A stretch of DNA of 64,000 nt from Caballeronia sp. SEWSISQ10-4 2 (GTDB lineage: Bacteria; Pseudomonadota; Gammaproteobacteria; Burkholderiales; Burkholderiaceae): NCBI RefSeq assembly GCF_030464885.1, contig NZ_JALPRJ010000013.1:62001-126000 (forward strand). The letters are read 5' to 3'. This document shows positions 39,757 to 51,529 of this stretch, piece by piece. The notes below the pieces were generated by a model. It saw only the letters and a list, made by a program, of their open reading frames with translations, ran no database searches and was not told the DNA's origin. Positions within the stretch are counted from its first letter, which is position 1; the number at the start of each line of letters is the position of its first letter. Position numbers and translations under genes: made by a program.

Positions 39757-39840
39757 CTTCGAAATCTCAAAAATAATCCGCAAGTTAGCGTCGATTGTGA
39801 TGTTTCACTTTAACTACGCGCCGGACAGCCCGATGGTCAG

Positions 39841-42150
<2,310 letters not shown>

Positions 42151-42161
42151 GCGCTTCAGAT

Positions 42162-42350
42162 TCAGCCAGCGCGCCCGCCATCCGTACCCTGCACGCGTGC
42201 AACCGCCAGGCCGCCGACCGTCATGTCGTGGCCATCGTCGCGGGTACCGCTCTCAGGACGCTCGACGTGCGGATGCGCGCCGCGGATGAACAACACCACA
42301 CACAGCGCACACATCGCCCAAATACTGCAAAAAATCATCAAGGTGCTCAT
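42162..42350 (-). CDS. Small single-pass membrane protein, function unknown
   Basis: This 62-residue protein has one hydrophobic helix at its N-terminus (STLMIFCSIWAMCALCVVLFI) and a short, charged, His- and Gly-containing tail. The start at 42350 is preceded by GGGAGAAGGGAA, a strong ribosome binding site; the open frame further upstream is ignored. It is convergent with priA. I do not recognise a family. The rest of the 42351-42677 gap holds the two regulatory sites listed next. Confidence 0.6.
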   Translation of the reverse strand: MSTLMIFCSIWAMCALCVVLFIRGAHPHVERPESGTRDDGHDMTVGGLAVARVQGTDGGRAG

Positions 42351-42522
42351 GTTCCCTTCTCCCCGAAACCGCGCGGCTGATTGTAAGACGGCCCGCAAAG
42401 TTTCATCGCTGGTATGGCCGTACCAGTTCTTATCGGCACCAGGCAGCAATTAATTAGGGGTAACTCGAAAAATTTATCAAACGCGAAATCCTAGAGCACA
42501 CGGCGCCGGCGGCGCCATCCTC

Positions 42523-42536
42523 AATTACCCGTAATT
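42523..42536. promoter_or_regulatory. Palindrome AATTACCCGTAATT upstream of putA
   Basis: Perfect 6-bp arms flank a CC centre, about 140 bp before the putA start. A related word, AATTAGGGGTAACT, lies at 42452-42465. It could be an operator. Confidence 0.35.
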
Positions 42537-42568
42537 CCTTGTTCCGAAAGGAGTTTCAAACGATTTCC

Positions 42569-42610
42569 AAAAGGTGCAACCCGTCTTGAAATGTTGGTTG
42601 CACCTTTTTT
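42569..42610 (+). promoter_or_regulatory. Putative PutA operator pair that also forms a terminator hairpin
   Basis: AAAAGGTGCAAC (42569-42580) pairs exactly with GTTGCACCTTTT (42597-42608), and six Ts follow. Each arm contains GTTGCA, the hexamer reported for binding of the PutA ribbon-helix-helix domain in E. coli. It lies 67 bp before the putA start. Confidence 0.55.
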
Positions 42611-42677
42611 ATGCGCGGGTTACGATTCGGCCACTTTTCAAGCTATCGCCGGTCCCGATTCCGGCAAGGAAGGATAT

Positions 42678-45600
42678 ATGGCGAGCACCACCCTGGGCGT
42701 CAAAGTCGACGATCTGCTGCGCACCCGCCTGAGAGACGCCGCCACGCGCCTCGAACGCACGCCGCACTGGCTGATCAAGCAAGCCATCTTCGCGTATCTC
42801 GAACGCATCGAACATGGACAGTTGCCACCCGAACTGTCCGGTGCAATCGGTTCAACCGATACGCTGGAATCCTCCGCGCATTCCGAGTCTGAAGAGGACG
42901 GCGCGCCTCATCCCTTCCTGGATTTCGCCCAGAACGTGCAACCGCAATCCGTGTTGCGCGCGGCGATTACGGCGGCGTACCGGCGTCCGGAGCCAGAATG
43001 CGTGCCGTTCTTGATCGGTCAGGCACAACTGTCGGCTGGTATTGCCAGTGAAACGAATGCAATGGCGACGAAGCTCGTCGAAGCGCTGCGCAAGAAGCAA
43101 ACGGGCGGCGGTGTCGAAGGGCTGATCCACGAGTTTTCGCTCTCCAGCCAGGAAGGCGTCGCGCTGATGTGTCTCGCGGAAGCCCTGCTGCGCATTCCCG
43201 ATCGCGCCACCCGCGACGCGCTTATCCGCGACAAGATCAGCAAAGGCGACTGGCGCTCGCATATGGGCCAGGCGCCGTCGCTGTTTGTAAATGCAGCGAC
43301 GTGGGGCCTGATGATCACCGGCAAGCTGGTGACGACGAATAGCGAAGCCGGGTTGTCATCGGCGTTGACGCGTCTGATCGGCCGTGGCGGTGAGCCGCTG
43401 ATCCGCAAGGGCGTCGATATGGCCATGCGGCTGATGGGCGAACAATTCGTCACCGGCGAGACGATTTCGGAAGCGCTCGCGAATAGCCGCAAGTTCGAAG
43501 CGCGCGGTTTCCGCTATTCCTACGACATGCTCGGCGAAGCAGCAACGACCGAAGAAGACGCTGTGCGCTATTACGCATCGTATGAACAAGCGATTCACGC
43601 GATCGGCAAGGCGGCGGGATCGCGCGGTATTTACGAAGGCCCGGGGATTTCGATCAAGCTGTCCGCGCTGCATCCGCGTTACTCGCGCTCGCAGCAAGAA
43701 CGCACGATGACCGAGTTGCTGCCGCGCGCGAAAGCGCTGGCGCTGCTCGCGCGGCGTTATGACATCGGCTTGAACATCGATGCGGAAGAGGCCGATCGGC
43801 TCGAAATTTCGCTCGATCTGCTCGAAGCGCTTTGCTTCGATCCCGAACTGGCCGGCTGGAACGGCATCGGTTTCGTGGTGCAGGCGTACCAAAAGCGCTG
43901 CCCGTTTGTTATCGATTATTTGATCGATCTCGCGCGTCGTAGTCGTCACCGGATCATGGTTCGGCTGGTCAAAGGCGCGTACTGGGATTCGGAAATCAAG
44001 CGCGCACAAGTCGATGGCCTCGAAGGTTATCCGGTCTATACGCGCAAGATCTACACGGACATTTCGTATGTGGCGTGCGCGAAGAAATTGCTCAGCGCGC
44101 CCGATGCCGTGTATCCGCAATTCGCTACGCATAACGCGTTCACGTTGTCCGCTATCTATCACCTCGCCGGAGGGAATTATTACCCCGGTCAGTACGAGTT
44201 CCAGTGTCTGCACGGCATGGGCGAGCCGCTGTACGAAGAAGTCACTGGCCGCGACAAGCTGAACCGGCCGTGTCGCGTGTATGCGCCTGTTGGCACGCAC
44301 GAAACGTTGCTCGCGTATCTCGTGCGGCGTCTGCTTGAGAACGGCGCGAATACGTCGTTCGTGAACCGCATCGCCGATAAAACCATTGCTGTCAGCGAGC
44401 TCGTGCAGGATCCCATCGACGAAGCGTCTAGGCTCACGCCGCTCGGTTTGCCGCACGCAAAGATCGCTCTGCCGCGTCAGTTGTACGGCAGCGAGCGCCC
44501 CAATTCGATGGGCTTCGATTTGTCGAATGAGCATCGGCTGGCGTCGTTGTCGTCGGCGTTGCTGGCGAGCGCGAATCATCCGTGGCGCGCGGCTCCGATG
44601 CTGGAAACAGGCGACGTGGTGGAAGGCGTAGCACGCGATGTCCGCAATCCCGCTGACCTGCGCGATCTGGTTGGAACGGTCGTCGAGGCAACGTCCGAGC
44701 AAGTCGCTTTGGCGATTTCCAACGCTGTCGCCGCCGCGCCGATCTGGCAATCGACGCCCGTCGATGAACGCGCCGATTGCCTCGCTCGCGCCGCTGACTT
44801 GCTCGAAGCGCAAATGCATACGCTGATGGGCCTGGTCGTGCGCGAAGCGGGAAAATCGCTGTCGAATGCGGTGTCGGAGATTCGCGAGGCTATCGACTTC
44901 TTGCGCTACTACTCGGCGCAAATCCGCAGCGAGTTTTCCAACGATACCCATCGTCCGCTGGGTCCCGTGGTCTGTATCAGCCCGTGGAACTTCCCGCTGG
45001 CGATCTTCATGGGACAAGTGGCCGCGGCGCTTGCTGCCGGTAATCCGGTGCTTGCAAAACCAGCGGAACAAACCCCGCTGATCGCCGCGCAAGCCGTGCG
45101 CATTCTGCGCGAAGCCGGCGTGCCGCCGGGCGCGGTGCAACTCCTGCCGGGCAATGGCGAGACCGTAGGCGCAGCGCTGGTCGCCGATCCACGCACGCGC
45201 GCCGTGATGTTCACCGGCTCGACCGAAGTCGCGCGCTTGATCAACAAGACCTTGTCCGAACGCCTCGATCCCGATGGCCGGCCGATTCCGCTGATCGCGG
45301 AGACGGGCGGGCAGAACGCGATGATCGTCGATTCGTCGGCGCTGGCCGAGCAAGTGGTCGCGGACGTGTTGCAGTCGTCCTTCGATTCCGCCGGTCAACG
45401 TTGTTCGGCGCTGCGTGTTTTGTGTCTGCAGGACGATGTCGCGGACCGCACGCTCGAGATGCTCACCGGCGCGATGCAACAACTCTCGATGGGCAATCCC
45501 GACCGCCTCTCCACCGATGTCGGCCCCGTGATCGATGCCGAAGCGAAGCAGAGCATCGACGCGCACGTGGCATCGATGCGCGAGAAGGGCCGCAACGTCG

Positions 45601-46610
45601 TGCAACTTCCCGTGCCCGATGGCTGCGCACAAGGCACGTTCGTCCCGCCGACGCTGATCGAACTGGATTCCATCGATGAGTTGAAGCGCGAAGTGTTCGG
45701 CCCGGTCCTGCATGTGGTTCGGTATCGCCGGGCGCATCTTGATAAACTGCTCGACCAAATTAAAGCGACGGGTTACGGGCTGACGTTGGGGATCCATACG
45801 CGTATCGATGAAACCATCGCGCATGTGGTGAGCCGGGCGCACGTGGGCAACATCTACGTGAACAGGAACGTGATTGGCGCCGTGGTCGGCGTGCAGCCGT
45901 TCGGCGGCGAAGGTCTGTCGGGCACGGGACCGAAAGCGGGCGGCGCGCTGTACTTGCAGCGGCTCCTTGCCAAGCGTCCGACAGGTTTGCCGAAGTCGCT
46001 GGAAAGCGCGCTGATCGTGGACGAGACAGCGTCGAACGAAACGCCGGCCGCACTGACCGCATTCCGCGACTGGGCCATCGCCGAGCGCGATCCGCAGACG
46101 GCAGCACGGTGCGAAAGCCATCTGCAACACGTGATGGCCGGCGCAACCGCCGTGCTGGCCGGCCCGACCGGCGAGCGCAACACGTACACGCTCGGCGCAC
46201 GCGGAACGGTTCTTTGCGTGGCATCGACGGCAAGCGGCGCTCGCGCGCAACTCGCCGCCGTGCTGGCTACCGGCAACAAAGCGCTGTTTTCGGGCGCGGC
46301 GGGCGAACAACTCGTCGCCGCGTTGCCGGCGTCGCTGAAGGCGTATGCTTCGACGCGCAAGAACCAGGACGCGACCTTCGATGCGGTTTTGTTCGAAGGC
46401 GACAGCGACGAATTAATGGCGCTGGTGAAGGACGTTGCGAAACGCCCGGGACCGATCGTCTCGGTGCAGGGCGTGCCGGCGGGGGCATTCGCCGACAACG
46501 CTCACGACGGCGAGCAGGACTACGCGCTCGAACGGTTGCTGACGGAACGCTCGGTGAGCGTGAACACGGCGGCCGCAGGCGGCAATGCGAATTTGATGAC
46601 GATCGGCTGA
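42678..46610 (+). CDS. putA: Trifunctional proline dehydrogenase / P5C dehydrogenase / repressor PutA
   Basis: This 1310-residue protein converts proline to glutamate. Residues 1-50 form a ribbon-helix-helix DNA-binding domain (TTLGVKVDDLLRTRLRDAATR, then RTPHWLIKQAIF). An FAD-dependent proline dehydrogenase barrel follows (ISIKLSALHPRYSR, MVRLVKGAYWD). Next is an aldehyde dehydrogenase domain with catalytic Glu875 (AETGGQNAM) and Cys909 (GQRCSALR). A C-terminal domain of about 190 residues closes the tunnel in long PutAs. AAGGAAGG precedes the ATG at 42678. The repressor domain implies autoregulation through the upstream operator. A proline-type binding protein gene follows. Confidence 0.97.
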   Translation: MASTTLGVKVDDLLRTRLRDAATRLERTPHWLIKQAIFAYLERIEHGQLPPELSGAIGSTDTLESSAHSESEEDGAPHPFLDFAQNVQPQSVLRAAITAAYRRPEPECVPFLIGQAQLSAGIASETNAMATKLVEALRKKQTGGGVEGLIHEFSLSSQEGVALMCLAEALLRIPDRATRDALIRDKISKGDWRSHMGQAPSLFVNAATWGLMITGKLVTTNSEAGLSSALTRLIGRGGEPLIRKGVDMAMRLMGEQFVTGETISEALANSRKFEARGFRYSYDMLGEAATTEEDAVRYYASYEQAIHAIGKAAGSRGIYEGPGISIKLSALHPRYSRSQQERTMTELLPRAKALALLARRYDIGLNIDAEEADRLEISLDLLEALCFDPELAGWNGIGFVVQAYQKRCPFVIDYLIDLARRSRHRIMVRLVKGAYWDSEIKRAQVDGLEGYPVYTRKIYTDISYVACAKKLLSAPDAVYPQFATHNAFTLSAIYHLAGGNYYPGQYEFQCLHGMGEPLYEEVTGRDKLNRPCRVYAPVGTHETLLAYLVRRLLENGANTSFVNRIADKTIAVSELVQDPIDEASRLTPLGLPHAKIALPRQLYGSERPNSMGFDLSNEHRLASLSSALLASANHPWRAAPMLETGDVVEGVARDVRNPADLRDLVGTVVEATSEQVALAISNAVAAAPIWQSTPVDERADCLARAADLLEAQMHTLMGLVVREAGKSLSNAVSEIREAIDFLRYYSAQIRSEFSNDTHRPLGPVVCISPWNFPLAIFMGQVAAALAAGNPVLAKPAEQTPLIAAQAVRILREAGVPPGAVQLLPGNGETVGAALVADPRTRAVMFTGSTEVARLINKTLSERLDPDGRPIPLIAETGGQNAMIVDSSALAEQVVADVLQSSFDSAGQRCSALRVLCLQDDVADRTLEMLTGAMQQLSMGNPDRLSTDVGPVIDAEAKQSIDAHVASMREKGRNVVQLPVPDGCAQGTFVPPTLIELDSIDELKREVFGPVLHVVRYRRAHLDKLLDQIKATGYGLTLGIHTRIDETIAHVVSRAHVGNIYVNRNVIGAVVGVQPFGGEGLSGTGPKAGGALYLQRLLAKRPTGLPKSLESALIVDETASNETPAALTAFRDWAIAERDPQTAARCESHLQHVMAGATAVLAGPTGERNTYTLGARGTVLCVASTASGARAQLAAVLATGNKALFSGAAGEQLVAALPASLKAYASTRKNQDATFDAVLFEGDSDELMALVKDVAKRPGPIVSVQGVPAGAFADNAHDGEQDYALERLLTERSVSVNTAAAGGNANLMTIG

Positions 46611-46704
46611 GCTGTATTCAGCATGGCCGGTCGGCTCAAACAAACGGCAGCAGGCACGGCGATCCCGGCACACGCTGCCACTTACATGGGAATCAGGAGA
46701 GTTT

Positions 46705-47853
46705 ATGGATTACACGATGAAGAAGCTGGCAGCCGCGATGTTTATCGCCGGACTGTCGCTCGCGGGAACGGCTCAAGCGCAGACGGCCGAGGATGTGAAA
46801 GTAGGTTTCGCCGGCCCGATGACCGGCGCGCAAGCGCACTACGGCAAGGATTTCCAGAACGGCGTGGTGCTCGCGGTTGAAGACTTCAACGCGACCAAGC
46901 CCGTGATCGGCGGCAAGCCGGTTCGCATCGTGCTCGATTCCGCCGATGACCAGGCCGACCCGCGCACCGGCACGACCGTGGCGCAAAAGCTCGTGGACGA
47001 CAACGTCAAGGGCATGCTCGGTCACTTCAATTCGGGCACGACGATCCCCGCTTCGCGCATCTACGCGAACGCCGGCATTCCCGAGATCGCGATGGCGACC
47101 GCGCCGGAATACACGACGCAAGGCTACAAGACCGCGTTCCGCATGATGACCTCCGATACGCAGCAAGGGTCGGTAGCCGGCGAGTTCGCGGTGAAGACGC
47201 TGAAGATGAAGAAGATCGCGATCGTCGATGACCGCACGGCTTATGGTCAGGGTCTCGCCGACCAGTTCGAGAAGGCAGCGAAAGCAGCGGGCGCGACCGT
47301 CGTGGACCGTGAATACGCGAACGACAAGGCCGTCGATTTCAAGGCAATCCTGACCAAGCTCAAGTCGATGAACCCGGACCTCGTGTACTACGGCGGCGCC
47401 GATTCGCAAGCTGGCCCGATGGTCAAGCAGATGAAGACGCTCGGCATGCGCGCGCCGTTGATGGCGGGCGAAATGGTTAAGACCGACACGTTCCTGAAGA
47501 TCGCCGGCGATGCAGCCGACGGCACGGTGGCATCGCTTGCCGGTTTGCCGCTTGAAGAAATGCCGGGTGGCGCGGGTTATGTGGCCAAGTACAAGAAGCG
47601 CTTCAACGAAGACGTGCAAACGTACTCGCCGTACGCGTACGACGGCGCAATGGCAATGTTCATGGCGATGAAGACCGCGAACTCCACCGATCCGGCGAAG
47701 TATCTGCCGATGCTCGCTAAAACCGACATGGCAGGCGTGACCTCGAAGCAGCTCGCGTACGACTCGAAGGGCGATTTGAAGAACGGCGGGATTACGCTGT
47801 ACAAGGTCGTTGGCGGGAAGTGGACGACGCTGCAGAGCGTGGGTGGCAAGTAA
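46705..47853 (+). CDS. Branched-chain amino-acid-type periplasmic binding protein (LivK/BraC-like)
   Basis: This 382-residue protein has a signal peptide (MKKLAAAMFIAGLSLAGTAQ, cleavage near AQAQTAED). The family core follows: VKVGFAGPMTGAQAHYGKD, GMLGHFNSGTTIPAS, VDDRTAYGQGLADQFEK. AGGAGA precedes the ATG at 46705. No permease or ATPase genes lie nearby, so it must share a membrane complex encoded elsewhere. Its place 94 bp after putA suggests co-expression, perhaps for proline or a related amino acid; this is inference. Confidence 0.92.
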   Translation: MDYTMKKLAAAMFIAGLSLAGTAQAQTAEDVKVGFAGPMTGAQAHYGKDFQNGVVLAVEDFNATKPVIGGKPVRIVLDSADDQADPRTGTTVAQKLVDDNVKGMLGHFNSGTTIPASRIYANAGIPEIAMATAPEYTTQGYKTAFRMMTSDTQQGSVAGEFAVKTLKMKKIAIVDDRTAYGQGLADQFEKAAKAAGATVVDREYANDKAVDFKAILTKLKSMNPDLVYYGGADSQAGPMVKQMKTLGMRAPLMAGEMVKTDTFLKIAGDAADGTVASLAGLPLEEMPGGAGYVAKYKKRFNEDVQTYSPYAYDGAMAMFMAMKTANSTDPAKYLPMLAKTDMAGVTSKQLAYDSKGDLKNGGITLYKVVGGKWTTLQSVGGK

Positions 47854-47878
47854 GTTTCAGGTTTGGTGTTAGTTTTGG

Positions 47879-47917
47879 AAGCCCCGCACGCGTTCTGCGC
47901 TGCGGGGCTTTTTTTTT
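47879..47917 (+). terminator. Intrinsic terminator after the binding-protein gene
   Basis: AAGCCCCGCA pairs with TGCGGGGCTT and is followed by nine or more Ts. It also lies at the 3' end of the convergent synthetase gene. Confidence 0.9.
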
Positions 47918-47922
47918 GCGTA

Positions 47923-49614
47923 CTACGCGCTGAAATCCTCTTCCCAGTATTCATTCTCGCGACGCGCATCGCTGCTTCGCGCTTCTTCGGTTTTCCTTAG
48001 TTCTACGCGACGAATCTTGCCCGAGATGGTCTTCGGCAATTCATAGAACTCGATGCGTCGAATGCGCTTGTAGGGCGCCAGTTTCTGCGCGGTGAACTTC
48101 AGGATTTCGCCGGCGGTCTCCTTCGTTGGTTCGTAACCGTTGCGCAATGCGACGAATGCTTTCGGCACCGATAACCGCAACGGGTCAGGACTCGGCACCA
48201 CGGCCGCTTCGCCGACCGCCGGATGCTCGATCAGCACACTCTCCAACTCGAACGGACTGATGCGGTAATCCGCTGCTTTGAAGACGTCGTCGGAGCGGCC
48301 TACGTAGGTGAAGTAACCATCGGCGTCGATGGACGCAACATCGCCCGTGCGATAGTGGCCGCCGCGCATGGCCTGCTGCGACTTCGATGGATCGTCCACG
48401 TAACCGTCCATCAAGCCTAGCGGTTTGGGGTCGAGGATCAACGCGAGTTCGCCTTCTTGCGCGGGGTTGTCGTCGTGGTCGAGCAGCGTGATGCGATAGC
48501 CGGGCAACGGCCTTCCCATCGATCCCGGCTTCATCGGCTGACCCGGCGAGTTGGCGATTTGCGCTGTGGTTTCCGTCTGGCCGAAACCATCGCGTAACGT
48601 GAGGTTCCACGCCTTTTTCACACGCTCGATAATCTCGGGATTCAACGGTTCGCCCGCGCCGACGACTTCGCGCAAGTGCACCTTATACGCCGATAAATCT
48701 TCCTGGATCATCATCCGCCAGACGGTTGGCGGTGCGCACAGCGTCGTGATCTGGTGCTTGACGAGCGCCTCCAGCGTGGCCTTTGCGCTGAAGCGCGACG
48801 TGTTGTGGATGAACACGGTCGCGCCCGCGTTCCACGGAGCGAAGACGCAACTCCACGCGTGTTTTGCCCAGCCGGGCGAGCTGATGTTCAGATGGACATC
48901 GCCGGGTTTCAGGCCGATCCAATACATGGTCGACAAGTGGCCCACCGGGTAGCTTTGATGGCTATGCAAAACAAGCTTCGGGCGGCTCGTCGTGCCGCTC
49001 GTGAAATACAGCAGCAACGGATCGGTTGCCAGCGTCCTGCCTTCGGGCTCGAACGACGGGCTTTCGTTGAAGGCGTCGGCGAAATCCAGCCAGCCTTCGG
49101 GCAACGCGGCACTTTGCGGAATCGCTACTGCGATGCGGGTTTTGGTTTTATCGATGGAATCGAACTTCGCCGTTTCACTCGATGCCACGATCACATGCTT
49201 CACCTCGCCGCGCGTCATGCGATCGGCGATGTCGGCCGGGGTGAGCAACATGGTCGCCGGAATGGTGACTGCGCCAAGTTTCATCGCGGCGAGCATGGTT
49301 TCCCAAAGCGCCGGCTGGTTCGGCAGCATCAGCAAGATCCGCTCGCCTCGCTGGACGCCGTGCTGCCTCAGCCAGTTGGCCAACTGGTTCGATCTCGCGG
49401 ATAACTCCGCATACGAAAGCTTTGTTTCTTCTCCGCTTTCCTCGACCACCCACAGCGCCGGTTCGAGGTTGCTGCGCGCGTATTCATCGAACCAGTCGAG
49501 CGCCCAGTTGAACTCCGTGAGCTCTGGCCACGAAAAGTCTTTATACGCGGTGGCGTAGTCGTCGCGATGACGTAGCAGGAAGTCTCTTGCCTGCAGAAAT
49601 GCTTGCGATGCCAT
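47923..49614 (-). CDS. Acyl-CoA synthetase (AMP-forming), medium-chain/acetyl-CoA-synthetase-like
   Basis: This 563-residue adenylate-forming enzyme has the AMP-binding motif LLLYFTSGTTSRPKLVLHSH, in which the usual PKG is PKL. The core motif is DGFGQTETTAQIANSPGQ. C-terminal motifs HYRTGDVASIDADGYFTYVGR and DVFKAADYRISPFELE follow, with the catalytic Lys in PKTISGKIRR. It resembles the medium-chain synthetase and benzoate-ligase-like group. Substrate is unknown. GGAGA precedes the start. It is followed upstream on the same strand by a ThDP enzyme, and the two may form an operon (123-bp gap). Confidence 0.9.
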   Translation of the reverse strand: MASQAFLQARDFLLRHRDDYATAYKDFSWPELTEFNWALDWFDEYARSNLEPALWVVEESGEETKLSYAELSARSNQLANWLRQHGVQRGERILLMLPNQPALWETMLAAMKLGAVTIPATMLLTPADIADRMTRGEVKHVIVASSETAKFDSIDKTKTRIAVAIPQSAALPEGWLDFADAFNESPSFEPEGRTLATDPLLLYFTSGTTSRPKLVLHSHQSYPVGHLSTMYWIGLKPGDVHLNISSPGWAKHAWSCVFAPWNAGATVFIHNTSRFSAKATLEALVKHQITTLCAPPTVWRMMIQEDLSAYKVHLREVVGAGEPLNPEIIERVKKAWNLTLRDGFGQTETTAQIANSPGQPMKPGSMGRPLPGYRITLLDHDDNPAQEGELALILDPKPLGLMDGYVDDPSKSQQAMRGGHYRTGDVASIDADGYFTYVGRSDDVFKAADYRISPFELESVLIEHPAVGEAAVVPSPDPLRLSVPKAFVALRNGYEPTKETAGEILKFTAQKLAPYKRIRRIEFYELPKTISGKIRRVELRKTEEARSSDARRENEYWEEDFSA

Positions 49615-49737
49615 GGTCGTGCGTCTCCTGGATTTTGTTCGCTTTCGCTTTGGCCTTGTTCCGGCTCATTTGCGCAGGTCTTCGTGAAACCTGCTGCTTT
49701 GCGAGTGTTCATGGCCGCCACGGTACGTGGCCGGCGC

Positions 49738-51444
49738 TCACTTTTGCCGCAGCTTTTCTCCTTGTTCCCTTACCTGATCCAAGGTCGCGGCCGGGGTGCT
49801 TGCATCCTGTGGAATCCTTATTTCTATCACCGATGGCAATCCTGTTTTTACCGCACGCTCGAACGCCGGCATGAATTGCGCCGTCGATTCCACGAGCTCT
49901 CCATGCGCCCCGAACGCGCGCGCGTAGGCCGCGAAGTCGGGGTTCGTCAGCGCCGTTCCATGCACGCGATTCGGATAGTGGCGTTCCTGATGCATACGGA
50001 TCGTGCCGTATTGCTGGTTGTTCACCACCACGAATATCACGGCGAGGTGGTACTGCATTGCCGTCGCCAATTCCTGGCTCGACATCATGAAACATCCATC
50101 GCCCGCAAAGGCCACTACCACGCGGTCCGGATACAGCGACTTCGCCGCAATCGCCGCGGGCACGCCGTAACCCATCGCGCCACTCGTCGGCGCAACCTGC
50201 GACCGGTAATGCCGATACGCATAGTGCCGATGCAACCACGTCGCATAATTCCCGGCGCCATTCGTCACGATGGCATCGGCGGGAAGGCGCTCGCTTAGCT
50301 GCTCCATGATCTCGCCAAGCTGGACATCGCCGAGCATGGGCCGCGGCTTGCGCCACGCCAGATATGCGTCATGTGCTGCTTCAATAGCGCCGCTCCATGG
50401 AATGACTGCGGGTGGGTTCAGTGCCACCAACGCCGACACCATCTCCGGCATGCCCGAAACAATCGGCAGATCCGCCGAATACACGCGCCCAAGTTCTTCC
50501 GCGCCTTGATGTACGTGAATCAGCGTTTGCTTCGTCTTGGGGATGTCGAGCAATGTGTAACCGCCCGTCGTCGATTCGCCCATTCGGGGACCTAACACGA
50601 AGAGCAAATCGGCTTCGCGAATGCGTGCGGCGAGCGCGGGGTTGATTCCGAGGCCGACATCGCCGGCATAGTTCGGATGGTTGTTATCCAAGGTGTCCTG
50701 AAAGCGGAACGCGCATCCCACGGGAAGTTGCCACGCCTCCACGAAGCGCGCGAAATCCGCTGTAGCTTCCGGCGTCCACCCGCTGCCGCCGGCAATCACA
50801 AATGGCTTCTTCGATACCGCCAGCAGCACGCGCAATCGTTCGATTTGCGCCGGCGCGGGCGCCGCTGCGACGCGCTGATAACGCGGCGCACCCGGCACGG
50901 CTTCGCATGCATCGCTCAGTACATCTTCGGGCAGCGCGAGTACAACCGGACCCGGACGACCCGAGGTCGCAACGTGGAACGCGTGACTCAGATATTCGGG
51001 AATACGGCGCGGATCGTCGATTTGCGCGACCCACTTCGCCATCTGCCCGAACATGCGCCGGTAGTCGATCTCCTGAAACGCCTCGCGATCCATGTGCTCG
51101 CGGGCGCACTGGCCGATTAACAGGATCATGGGCGTGGAATCCTGGAATGCCGTATGAACGCCGATCGATGCATGAGTGGCGCCTGGGCCGCGCGTAACGA
51201 GCGCCACGCCAGGGCGGCCGGTCAGTTTGCCTACTGCCTCGGCCATGTTTGCCGCTGCTGCCTCGTGACGGCACACGATGGTCTGGATGCGACTGGTTTC
51301 ATCGTGGAGGGAATCGAGGATGGCGAGAAAGCTTTCGCCGGGCACGCAGAACACGCGTTCGACGCCGTGCGTCAACAGCGCATCGACGACCAGTCGTGCG
51401 CCGGTGGTGGAGAGGGAATGAGAAGACGTGACAGCAGATGCCAT
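49738..51444 (-). CDS. Thiamine-diphosphate enzyme, acetolactate synthase-like
   Basis: This 568-residue ThDP-dependent enzyme of the acetolactate synthase / decarboxylase group has the catalytic Glu region IVCRHEAAAANMAEA. The central domain follows, then the ThDP motif AFAGDGCFMMSSQELATAM ending in VVNNQQYG. A small regulatory subunit gene (ilvN) is absent, so it is not the standard biosynthetic enzyme. A catabolic carboligase or decarboxylase is likely. The start at 51444 gives MASAVTSSHSLSTTGARLVV. The acyl-CoA synthetase downstream may use a product of the same pathway. Confidence 0.88.
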   Translation of the reverse strand: MASAVTSSHSLSTTGARLVVDALLTHGVERVFCVPGESFLAILDSLHDETSRIQTIVCRHEAAAANMAEAVGKLTGRPGVALVTRGPGATHASIGVHTAFQDSTPMILLIGQCAREHMDREAFQEIDYRRMFGQMAKWVAQIDDPRRIPEYLSHAFHVATSGRPGPVVLALPEDVLSDACEAVPGAPRYQRVAAAPAPAQIERLRVLLAVSKKPFVIAGGSGWTPEATADFARFVEAWQLPVGCAFRFQDTLDNNHPNYAGDVGLGINPALAARIREADLLFVLGPRMGESTTGGYTLLDIPKTKQTLIHVHQGAEELGRVYSADLPIVSGMPEMVSALVALNPPAVIPWSGAIEAAHDAYLAWRKPRPMLGDVQLGEIMEQLSERLPADAIVTNGAGNYATWLHRHYAYRHYRSQVAPTSGAMGYGVPAAIAAKSLYPDRVVVAFAGDGCFMMSSQELATAMQYHLAVIFVVVNNQQYGTIRMHQERHYPNRVHGTALTNPDFAAYARAFGAHGELVESTAQFMPAFERAVKTGLPSVIEIRIPQDASTPAATLDQVREQGEKLRQK

Positions 51445-51529
51445 ACGATGAAATCTCCCGGAAGGTTCGCGCGGGACGCGAACGGGCAATGGATTTCATA
51501 GCTTACGCTTGGGCGGGGCGCCGGCGCTA

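Noticed and set aside
39547..39813. 88-codon ORF in the hemE-priA gap
   Set aside because: It has no ribosome binding site or recognisable features, and it overlaps inverted repeats and DnaA-box-like sites; non-coding function is more likely.
43356..46310. 984-codon ORF antisense to putA
   Set aside because: It mirrors putA codon bias and has no domain pattern or start signal.
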